Origin: Harmothoe impar | Lineage: Eukaryota > Annelida > Polychaeta > Phyllodocida > Polynoidae | Length of the DNA stretch: 64,000 nt | Assembly: GCA_947462335.1 (NCBI GenBank) | Contig: OX381714.1 | Location: 35,922,025 to 35,986,024, forward strand | Reading direction: 5' to 3' | Part shown: positions 55,501 to 64,000 of the stretch, one piece after another | Numbering within the stretch: position 1 is the stretch's first letter | Layout: each line of letters starts with the position of its first letter | The notes under the pieces: generated by a model | Databases searched by the model: none | Told to the model about the DNA's origin: nothing | What the model saw: only the letters and a program-made list of their open reading frames with translations | Made by a program: the position numbers and the translations under genes

Positions 55501-56242
55501 AGACGGTATCAATGGGAGTTGCCATTTGTCTATATATGATTATATATAATGCTTGCTTAAATTAAACCTGAAAAATGTCATAGTCAGTAATCGAGTAACC
55601 TTAAATCACCCCAGACCACCTCTGAGTTACAACCCAACCCCTAACCCACCCTCAGCTGCTGTAAACATTGAATTGAACTCCACAGTAGGTAAATGGCTCA
55701 TGGCAAAGCCAGATCCTCTAAGGGTCCTTTCTGTAGGGTATATTCAAAGGTCATGGACCTTATTTGCCCTGCTGGGGACATTTTGCTACCCCATGCTAAC
55801 ACCCCTGTCCTATAGTACGTTCAGGAAACTGTGAGCATGCGAGTGTGTGTTTTTTTTCCCCAGTATGACCAGGAGCACTGTCTTCATGTACATAGTCAGT
55901 GCTGTAAAGAACGCATCAACATTATGGGACAACAATGTTAAAGGCAGTACATTGTTGTAGACCTTATAGTTATAATTTTTATCATTACCTCAGATTGATG
56001 CTCAGATTAGTTTTTTTCCTAATGGAAGTGCATCATTGCAAAATAATGGTGGTCCAGGCAATTTAGGTCATTTGGGAGCTTATAATATTGCCAACACAAT
56101 CAAATGAGGATATAGTCAAAGTGAATGCTCAATTTTAAAACATTTCCAGTACCCTTGTTTCAATATAGTATATCCGTAAATTAAATTGGGATTGTGTCTG
56201 TAAACAGTCTCTCCCTATATCTCTAGCTTTGGACAAGATATA

Positions 56243-56244
<2 letters not shown>
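55501..56244. other. Unassigned sequence
   Basis: No supported gene or repeat. Confidence 0.3.

Positions 56245-56287
<43 letters not shown>
56245..56287. repeat. (AT)n microsatellite
   Basis: About 21 uninterrupted AT dinucleotides. Confidence 0.97.
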
Positions 56288-56288
<1 letters not shown>

Positions 56289-56726
56289 TTGTATGAGGAG
56301 GCCTAAGCAGTAAATTGACAGCTGTTTGGAGAGTGGCCACGGGTATCGAAGTGATTAGCTGCCCTAAGGAAGTCTATATGTACTTGGATGATAGGGTATT
56401 TCGCAACAAGGTGTGAAAGATTTGGGTGGCTTTGTTGCTTAATATAAAATCCAGACAAAAATTTTGCTGAAGGCAATAGCTCTTTTAGCAGTGGGCAGAG
56501 GAGGAGGTGTAGAGTTTCAGATGGTAAATAAAGTCATCTCTACCTCATCAGCCAACACCTGAACACTGCTGTCCTTTTAGATATTTTTATTCCCAATCTT
56601 AGATTTTGTGGAATGGAATGTATCTCCTATTTCCTAACTCAAGAGCATGAGACTAATTCTATCCCTCCCCACGCACTCAAGATGGAGTTGGATACCTGAC
56701 ATCTAGTACTTAGGTTATAAGATATC
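56288..56726. other. Unassigned sequence
   Basis: No gene or repeat was recognised. Confidence 0.3.
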
Positions 56727-57261
56727 TTTGGGGCCGTCCATAAATGACGTCACACTGGAGGGGGTGGGTGGGTGTTGGTCCAAGTGTGACAAAGTGTGAC
56801 AGGGGGGTGGGGGGGTGTCAAGCACAGTGTGACGTCACATTTTGGAAAATACAATAAACGCTATTAAATAAAATTGTAAGGGCCTAAGGTACCAGTAAGC
56901 ATGTGAGGGAACGTCATTATTTCCTCCAGATTGTCAAGTGTCTACGACAAAAGCTATTGCTCAAATTGCAAAGTGATGAGAAAGCAGATTTTTTTGAGTG
57001 ACCTAACAAGGGGTATATGCATGGGGGGGTCCCCATGTCTATGGCTATGTTGTCTGTCACTGAAAACCCCATGTCCCATCTTGCCTTTAAGAGCCTGTCC
57101 TGTCGCATGTCGATTTTAAGAAATGACCATGTCGCCGTGTCAAATTTAGCCATCCACCTCCATTAATAAAACTTATTGAACAAGCATTTGGTTAAAGATA
57201 ATTCAAAACATGATATGCATGTATGATCTTCGATAGGACAACTTGACACGCTACATAACTA

Positions 57262-57845
57262 CCGTAAAATCTTGCGTAGAAGCCGTGGCTTATAAGATCA
57301 GCCCACAGTGGGGGGGGGGGGGGGGGGGGGGGGGTATAGATGGGAGGGCCATGTCACATGTCGCTAAGGAAAAGTCCATGTCACTAGTGCCACTAAAGGA
57401 ATAATCATTTTTTATTACAAGCGAGTCAAAATCCCCACGGGATTTCTTACCCAGCACTTCTGTATGTGGCTAAGCCCCAGGACACTGGAGTCAGCCCCCA
57501 AAAAAATATTTCTGTATTCCTAGAATTTATGCCATGACACTAAGCTTTATGTCACATGTCGATTTTAAGAAATGGCCATGTGACATGTCGCTTAGTTTGC
57601 CATGCCACATGTCGGTTTTCAGAAATGCCCATGTCGCCATGTTGATTTTAAGAAATGCCCATGTCGCCATGTCGAATTTAGGGGTCGACCCCCATAGTGG
57701 GGGTGCAGCTTAAACGAGAGGTTTTAGATGTAAATACTACAGTACTAAACTCACCATAATCAGAGCCCCTGTGTGGCCTATAGGATTGTCCTAAGTTAGG
57801 GGTGCTGTTTATGTGCAAGTTAGGCTTATATGCGAAGTTTTACAG
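57262..57845. mobile_element. Tc1/mariner-like MITE, second copy, interrupted
   Basis: CCGTAAAATCTTGCG and CGAAGTTTTACAG ends flanked by TA on both sides (57260-57261, 57846-57847). Its interior matches 41235-41456 (CTAAGTTAGGGGTGC block). About 400 bp beginning at the G25 run (57310-57334) and ending near 57702 are an inserted GTCGATTTTAAG-type repeat. Confidence 0.7.
57310..57702. repeat. GTCGATTTTAAG repeat inserted in a MITE
   Basis: G25 homopolymer, then CATGTCACATGTCGCTAAGG and repeated CATGTCGATTTTAAGAAATG motifs, ending GGGGTCGACCCCCAT. Same repeat vocabulary as 28021-28275. Confidence 0.65.
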
Positions 57846-57997
57846 TATTTTTTTCGAATGGAGGGGGGGGGTTGTCTGCACATTTGTGACATAATTTTCT
57901 AGGGGGTGTTGGCTGATATGTGACAAAGTGTGACAGGGGGGTGGGTGGGTCTTGAAAATGGCCCAAAATAGTGTGACGTCATTTATGGACGACCCCT

Positions 57998-59574
57998 TTA
58001 GGGACGAGTGTAGTTGCAGCCTCTTACCTTAAGGGTTTATTATGACCATAAATAATGGGCGATGACATGCCAAACCCTCCATACCTTAATTTATTGCGTG
58101 GATATTTACTACAGACCAATGATTAAACTGTAGTAGGTACGACCGTACAATGTATAGTGACATATCATAAACCCATTTAATGAACATAAACCTTCCCTTT
58201 GCATCAATCTTGAGCAACACCCTGTGGAGAACCTGTCAGGAGAGACTCATCGTGAATTGATGTTGAATGTAGCATGCACAATGACGATTCAGTCAACCAG
58301 GAACATACTATATAATTAGACACATACATAAATTTCATTTTCAACCAAGTCCATCAGCAACTACAGCTCTGTCAGCTGCGCTATATCCTTGATGTAACAG
58401 ACCAATAGATTATACACATTGCTTCACCAGAAATAGTTTTTCATGTTAACCTTTCACCAAGTCTTTTCCCTAATATCACACGTTTATTGATATACTCTTT
58501 AAAAGTGATAAACCCACTATGGCCTATACATATTCCTATATAATATATTCCTGAATAGCCCTATTTCTTTCCCAGGCCCTTTATCTGTTTATAGCTACAC
58601 CTTGACCCCCTAGGGTGATGGAGGTATGGGGTTGTAGGGAGGTTGCTGCCCCACCAGTGGTCATCCTTCTAATGGCAGGTACTGGTCAGTACTGAGAGCT
58701 AACCTGTCACGCTAATTACAAACCCTGCCTGAAATATGGACTCGTTGACCAGGGTGGTCAGTTGGCTGTAGGGGGTAGACCTAGCCATTTCACCCCTAAC
58801 CGACCATTGCAAACAAACGCCCACTCTCTGATAGTGGACATTGCTGCGGGCCACGCCCAAGTTGTCCACGTCCTGTCAGTGAGAGTAATATATGTGTCAT
58901 GGAGATGGGAAGTTTCCTGTCCTCCTGATTTCCTGGCATTCTTACTGTAAAGCTATTGTTACTGTTCGTACTATAGGTAAGCTGCATTCTCCGTCATAAC
59001 ACTTGTTATAGAAGATAATTAATGGATTGAGATCTTAGGATCTTCCTAGATTGTCTTAGAGCTGTATAGACTATAGCATATTCTCATATAGGACCTTTTT
59101 GGTTATATGTGGCTTTTTGGTTATAGGTGGCTACTTTTTCAATCAATTGTCACTGTCATGTGTAAAAAGTCCTTCTTCTAAGACACCAGTCTATGCTTGT
59201 ATGCATTTTATAACAATAATATTTATGTTCTTATCAGTCCTAGGCCTATAGAAAATCTCTAAAATAATACTTCCAGCAACAACTTAACATTTCTAGGAAG
59301 AACCTTGTTGCTAATACTAGTCTACTAATACTCCCTGGTTATCCCTTTTGGATCTTGTAACCAGGACCAAATAAAACTTATTTAAAAACAATATTACCTG
59401 CTTTCAATGCGTTTCAGTGGTTCATAGCTGGACAAGGTCACTAGATTTAGCAGTAAATGTGCATACAATAATATACATAGGCATAGGTGGAATTATTTCC
59501 TCGTCAAACCTTCTTACAACATGCCCTGTATGAAGGAAGAGGGCAGATTGGTCAGCCTCAGACTCATAACTGAT
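57998..59574. other. Unassigned sequence
   Basis: No gene or repeat was recognised. Confidence 0.3.
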
Positions 59575-59645
59575 GGTGGACAGCTGGGCAGGGGTACACA
59601 GGGCAGGGGTGGGCCTACACAGGGCAGGGGTAATACACAGGGCCA
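59575..59645. repeat. Short minisatellite (GGGCAGGGGT)
   Basis: ACACAGGGCAGGGGT-like units repeated about three to four times just upstream of the LINE fragment. Confidence 0.8.
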
Positions 59646-59668
59646 AAGGGTGTTACAGGGGGAGGTAA

Positions 59669-60766
59669 GCTGCATTTATAGACATTAAAAAAGCTTTTGA
59701 TTCTGTTAATTACTCCATATTATTAAAAAAACTAGAGCAGTATGGTATACGCAACAGGACCTTGACGGTCATTGAAAATTATTTGTCAAGGAGGCAACAG
59801 TGTACTCTTGCTAATAATATTAAATCTAATATATTACCCCTCTCCTGTGGAGTTCCACAGGGGTCAATTTTAGGCCCTTTGTTCTTTTTATTGTACATAA
59901 ATGATTGCATTTCGCCACTCGATCAACATAAAACTTTGCTTTACGCTGATGACTCGGTCCTATATGTCTCTGGAAAAAATATAAACACTCTATCTGATCA
60001 ATTAACCACAGCTTTAGGCTCTTTTCTAACATGGACTGCGACTAATAAATTAACCATGAATGAATCTAAAACTTAAATTATGACCTTTGCCTCCAAGATA
60101 AAATTGAATAAAATTCAGAAACCCAAAATTAAACTTAATGATGTCGAGCTTAAAAATGTTGTCTCCTACAAATACCTAGGGGTGATCCTTGACGAGGAAC
60201 TTAATTTTTCTATGCACATTAGAAATTTGATAAGAAACCTTAGATTTAAGTCGATTTTGATGTATCGGTCGCGTGACTCTCTGTCAAAAGAGTCATTGCT
60301 AAGAGTCTATAAGACTCATGCCCTTCCAGTTATTGACTATTGTGATGTTTTATATGATAAAGGTAGTGTTGACTTGCTAGAAGAACTACAAAGGGTTCAA
60401 AATAAATGTTTAAAGACATGTTTTCACGATCATATACTGACTCCTACTGAGTTAGTACACGCTAAAGCGAAGCTGCCTTCTTTAATACACAGACGTGAAT
60501 TTCATATTAAAATGTACGCCTTTAAAAGGTCTACTATGGAAAAATATCTCTATGTAAAACCTAGGGTTACTAGGCAATCAAGTGCTCCTTTATTGAAATA
60601 TTCGATCATAAAATGTGCATCATATGAACGTTCTGTATTAGTAAAATGTGGCCAGAGCTGGAATGCCCTAGATGTTCCCACTAGAAGTATAAACTGTGTT
60701 AAAGCCTTTAAGAAAAAAATGAAAGATGTGCTTGAAACTACCATACCTAAACTACCCGGTACTTAA
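59669..60766 (+). pseudogene. LINE reverse transcriptase, 5'-truncated, one nonsense codon
   Basis: The frame opens inside the RT palm with FIDIKKAFDSVNYS, the first catalytic Asp motif. It continues through GVPQGSILGPLFFLLYIND and LLYADDSVLY (YADD box). A TAA at 60074-60076 interrupts it just after MNESKT; the same frame then runs on for 228 codons through KYLGVILDEEL and a C-terminal thumb or linker region to 60766. In life the protein nicks the target and primes reverse transcription from the break. The endonuclease and ORF1 are absent because of 5' truncation, the usual fate of LINE copies. The motifs suit the Jockey/CR1 group, but the clade is uncertain. Codon use is AT-rich, unlike the DIRS genes. 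Confidence 0.9.
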
Positions 60767-61126
60767 TGCTCTTTGGTCTTAGTTAACTTGTACAGAAGGC
60801 ATTAATCTATTTTTTGTAGGGGGGTATAATCACGATGTAAGGCTTATTACAGCAGTTAAGATGTGAAATCATTTTCCTAATAAGACCCGTTAATTTTATA
60901 CTGTTATGTACACTTTATCTAATGATTGCACCATCTAAACAGGTTTACCTGACGGTGTATATCATAAACTTGTTGACTGAATACTGTAACCGCGTGCTAT
61001 TACATTTGGAGTAATATTTATTACAACAGAGTTATGTGCAAGGAATTGAGAAGCGAACACATGTATGTCATACATTGTACTTTAATTCAATCTGGTCAAT
61101 AAAGTTTAAATTTGTTCAAAAAAAAA
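60767..61126 (+). mobile_element. LINE 3' UTR and poly(A) tail
   Basis: About 330 bp after the stop leads to AATAAA (61098-61103) and an A9 run (61118-61126), marking the retroposed 3' end. No clear target duplication was found, since the 5' junction abuts a minisatellite. Confidence 0.75.
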
Positions 61127-61156
61127 GAACGCCTAGCACCACATGTAAGTACGACC

Positions 61157-61212
61157 AGGTCACATGACCTCTCTGGCGGACATGTGACTTGAATGGTAAG
61201 GTCATGTGACCT
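61157..61212. promoter_or_regulatory. Three M-box/E-box-like palindromes
   Basis: AGGTCACATGACCT (61157-61170), a central ACATGTGAC (about 61180-61188) and AGGTCATGTGACCT (61199-61212). The TCACATGA/TCATGTGA core is bound by MITF/TFE-type bHLH-zip proteins. The outer two are inverted copies of one another, so this may also be a small inverted repeat. Confidence 0.3.
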
Positions 61213-61214
61213 GT

Positions 61215-62935
61215 GCCGACAGTGACGTACGACATATCGTCAATGTGGAGGGCTCACCATGGGAACGAGTAAAGGAGAGGGTTCAAGGCGTGAGAACCCA
61301 TGGGTGGATATTTGGTGTAAGTGTATGATGTGAATCGTTTCATGGATAAACTTCATATATATAGTTAATATTGTAATACTAGTGTAATTGTCCCTATTTT
61401 CCAGTAGCCGATAAAGAGTTAGATAGCTGGGGTGAAACATAAGCCTACACCACATATACGATTGCATTTTGAAACTCAATGTAAATACGGTATGAGTATC
61501 ATTGAGCCCCTATCCTCTCACATTGTTATTATTGTTATGCTTTATTGGAATGAAATATACTCATTGCAGTATTATCTCTTCCTGGTGTCTGGCAGTGATA
61601 GTTGCAATAATTACACATTTATATCTAATACCTAACACATCATATATACATTTTACATTTTTGATAACTGTGTTGGGTTCCTTCTCCTAGGGAATATTAC
61701 ATCTGTATTAAGAGGAGATTCTACTCGATTCATATGACTTAGCATGACAGGTAGTGTCAAGAATATGCAGTGAAGCCTGTTCTATGGCTATGCAGACAAT
61801 GGACAGCCCTCTTTGAAACCAATCTGCACCGGAATGGAACAGCCCAATTGGGTCAAGAGTCTAATGACCAAAAACCCATGGGCTCACCCAAGCAATCCGA
61901 GCTACGCACTCAGAAAATTCAGTGTCATTGTCGCTGAAACCACCCTCATGTGAAAGTCGGGCACTGCCTTACTTGAGTGTGTAAGACTAAATTGCTTATA
62001 TGGAACTTGGTAGATAATAGTTATAGTCTACAATAAATCCACTATATATGTGATAAATATGACCGTTATAACCTGTTAAGCATTAAGGAAATGATACTAG
62101 TCTCCGTATAGTCAGGTGAATGGTTGCCCACATTCTGAATTCATGTTTGTCTGGTTTGTCTGGTCAGGAACAGCTTCCCTGTCTAAGTTTTTGTTACAAT
62201 CCTGAACCTGTCTACACTTAGGAGGCAGATCCACTGTTGCTGTTCACGTTTAGATCCATCTTAATCACACCCCCTACATTGTCAACCCTGGATAGGGTGG
62301 GTATACAGCCACTTTCGATAAGCTTTTGTCAGCAACACACAGAGGTTGCTGAGAGATCGGGAACAAGTCAGCAGAGGCTTTTCAGAGTTCACCATTTATC
62401 ATCTCAGCTACACCACTCTAGTTACACTTCCACACGTGTGAATGCACCCATTAGGGACTAATACATCTAAGTTGACATCCTGTGGACTTTAGATATCAAT
62501 ACATTGCTCTATATGATGGATGACATGATGGCTTTACATTGGCAAATCATTGTATAGTCCTTCTAAAGTAAATGCGAGGTTCGTAGTGTATAATACACAC
62601 TTTGAATATCACCTTGGCATGTACTATGATTTTTGAATATATAGGCCTACAATTGCATTAATGCCCGCCATATTCTCTTCAAATGTCCTACCTTTCATTT
62701 CACGTGATAAAAGAGACATTTAATCCATTCAACAACTAAATTTGGAGTATTCATACATGAGTATCATCATCATCTTTGTAAACAATCCATTTTTATAGGC
62801 ATTCTGTCTGATTAGTAAGTTAGCCTATTTTTAAGTCTGGTAGCCTACTATCGTATGTTTTATCTGGAATTTATTGGTGGCTGATGTGCTGTTTTGAGTG
62901 AAAAAGGCTGGTTGGAGTCCCGTGGTGAGGAAAGT
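61215..62935. other. Unassigned sequence
   Basis: No supported gene or repeat. Short frames (61432-61690, 62237-62461) lack domains. Confidence 0.3.
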
Positions 62936-63000
62936 GGAGACTGGCGTCCTTTGGACGTCGGGCGCTCTTTACAAGGTCTTCAGTCAGGTGATGGATGTTG

Positions 63001-63095
63001 GTGACGTCACAGCAGGGGTTGTGACGTCACAGCGGGACGCCGCCTGGGGCTGTCTGGGTATATAAGGCGTTATGAGGTGGGCGGGCCAGTGTAGG
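63001..63095 (+). promoter_or_regulatory. Candidate TATA promoter with two CREs
   Basis: GTGACGTCAC occurs at 63001-63010 and 63021-63030 (20 bp apart), followed by a GC-rich stretch and TATATAAGG (63059-63067). A start site would fall near 63090. CRE-to-TATA distances of about 30-60 bp are typical of cAMP-responsive animal genes. The first exon would lie right of 63090 and the gene probably extends beyond the window. Confidence 0.5.
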
Positions 63096-64000
63096 GGTGT
63101 GGAGAATAGTCTATATACAGTTTATACTCTGTAGTCTTCATGATAATGGTTTTCCGCCCTTTTTAAGCACAGCAGACGACATTTTGTATTTACATAGATG
63201 GCACATTTGTAGAACAGAACAAATGACATTACTTTTTGTATGTGGCAGGCTCTTAGTAACTGAGTCTTAGAAAATAATAAGAAGATCCAGCCACTATGTA
63301 TTACTCCAGCAGTATTCCTTTGATCTGGTTTATACTGAAATGTTTAATGTACACAAGATACATGTAGTATATAATCAATGTGCAGTTGGTAATCACTACA
63401 TTTTGGAGGTTTTTTGGAATATCATTCCACACATGTTCCTGCTTAATGCACAGGTATGGTGCAGTTACTTCAGCCACCTACTATCACCTATACATAGTTA
63501 CGTTATGGAAGCTATTCCATTTTTCATATCATCAAACCAGCAACCCTATCCCACTGGAGCAATCACTCTGTATAATCCTAAACATTTTACACTTTTTCAG
63601 AGAATTCCTCATAGTATACCCTTACAATTAACCAACACTGCTTGCAAGGGTCACAAGCAGAGGTCCTCAAATAATTGAGATTTACTCAAGCCCCCACAAA
63701 CCAGTGGTGATCTATCTTGTAAGAGGGGACAGGTGAACAGGTGTGGGAGGGCTACCAGGAGGAGGGGGTACAACTTGGGTAACCTGATACCAGGCTGGAC
63801 ACAGGATGGACAATGTGAGCCCATCTATAACAGTAATAGGTATAGGGCACCATGGGGGAAGAGGTTTATATAAAATGGACACTGTGCTGTGGGCACTACA
63901 GTATATCCTGTCTCCAGACCAACGGTTGAGGTTATAGAGGCATTCTCATTAAGAGTGTGTGATCAGATTTTCTAGTATTGTTCCAGCTGGTCTGCTAACA
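63096..64000. other. Possible 5' UTR or first intron, unassigned
   Basis: Downstream of the promoter candidate. A 112-codon plus-strand frame (63340-63678) shows no domain. No splice-supported exon was recognised. Confidence 0.25.

Larger units (their letters stand above)
56730..57996. mobile_element. Harbinger-like non-autonomous element with nested insertions
   Basis: The ends GGGGCCGTCCATAAATGACG and CGTCATTTATGGACGACCCC belong to a 27 bp inverted repeat with one mismatch, flanked by TTT on both sides. The subterminal block GTGACAAAGTGTGACAGGGG occurs near both ends and is shared with the element at 20166-21415, which proves one family. Inside are a GTCGATTTTAAG segment (about 57020-57150) and a TA-flanked MITE (57262-57845), itself interrupted. 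No transposase. Confidence 0.8.

Noticed and set aside
1..64000. tRNA or rRNA genes
   Set aside because: No convincing B-box/T-arm (GGTTCGAATCC-type) or rRNA core segments were found by eye; a covariance-model scan was not possible.

Overview
This window is animal-type nuclear DNA: AT-rich, mostly non-coding, full of short non-autonomous transposons, microsatellites and mononucleotide runs, with no operons and no dense coding. A split-direct-repeat DIRS retrotransposon, a poly(A)-tailed LINE, and TTAA-, TA- and TAA-flanked inverted-repeat elements together fit a marine invertebrate such as amphioxus, an echinoderm or a mollusc. The species cannot be fixed from the sequence alone. No host protein-coding gene could be identified with confidence. 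Most long reading frames are transposon genes, or repeats that happen to lack stops.

The main feature is a nearly complete DIRS-superfamily (PAT/Ngaro-type) retrotransposon on the minus strand at 34406-39818. Read in its own sense it runs: terminal repeat A1 with a TATA box, gag, reverse transcriptase-RNase H, tyrosine recombinase, then B1-A2-B2. All three frames are open, the A copies are identical over about 180 bp and the B copies differ at two positions, so the insertion is young. There is no target duplication; only a short AATGA core (CATT in element sense) is shared at the ends and at the internal junction, as expected when a recombinase integrates a circle. A second, unrelated element of the same architecture lies at 3995-6275 (plus strand). 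It has lost gag, RT and the recombinase N-terminus and carries an unexplained duplication of flanking sequence.

The remaining mobile DNA is layered. Eleven copies of one piggyBac-like, TTAA-associated family are scattered from 12.0 to 47.5 kb; one is split by a Harbinger-like insertion with a TAA duplication (20166-21415). A related Harbinger-like element (56730-57996) holds a TA-flanked MITE that itself holds another repeat. Further inverted-repeat elements lie at 2612-3300, 7167-7444, 8598-9531, 13926-14170, 17940-19222, 27641-27809 and 40719-41625. A LINE fragment at 59669-61126 keeps the C-terminal half of its RT frame, broken by one nonsense codon, and a polyadenylated 3' end.

Possible host regulatory DNA includes a GC-rich TATA promoter candidate with two CREs near 63.0 kb, a 17-bp-spaced TACGTCA array at 29.2 kb, three CREs exactly 14 bp apart at 30.5 kb, NRF1-like palindromes, M-box-like repeats at 61.2 kb and several CTCF-like motifs. 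These are motif observations only. The 47.5-52.5 kb and 61.2-62.9 kb stretches are mostly featureless and could be intron or intergenic DNA.
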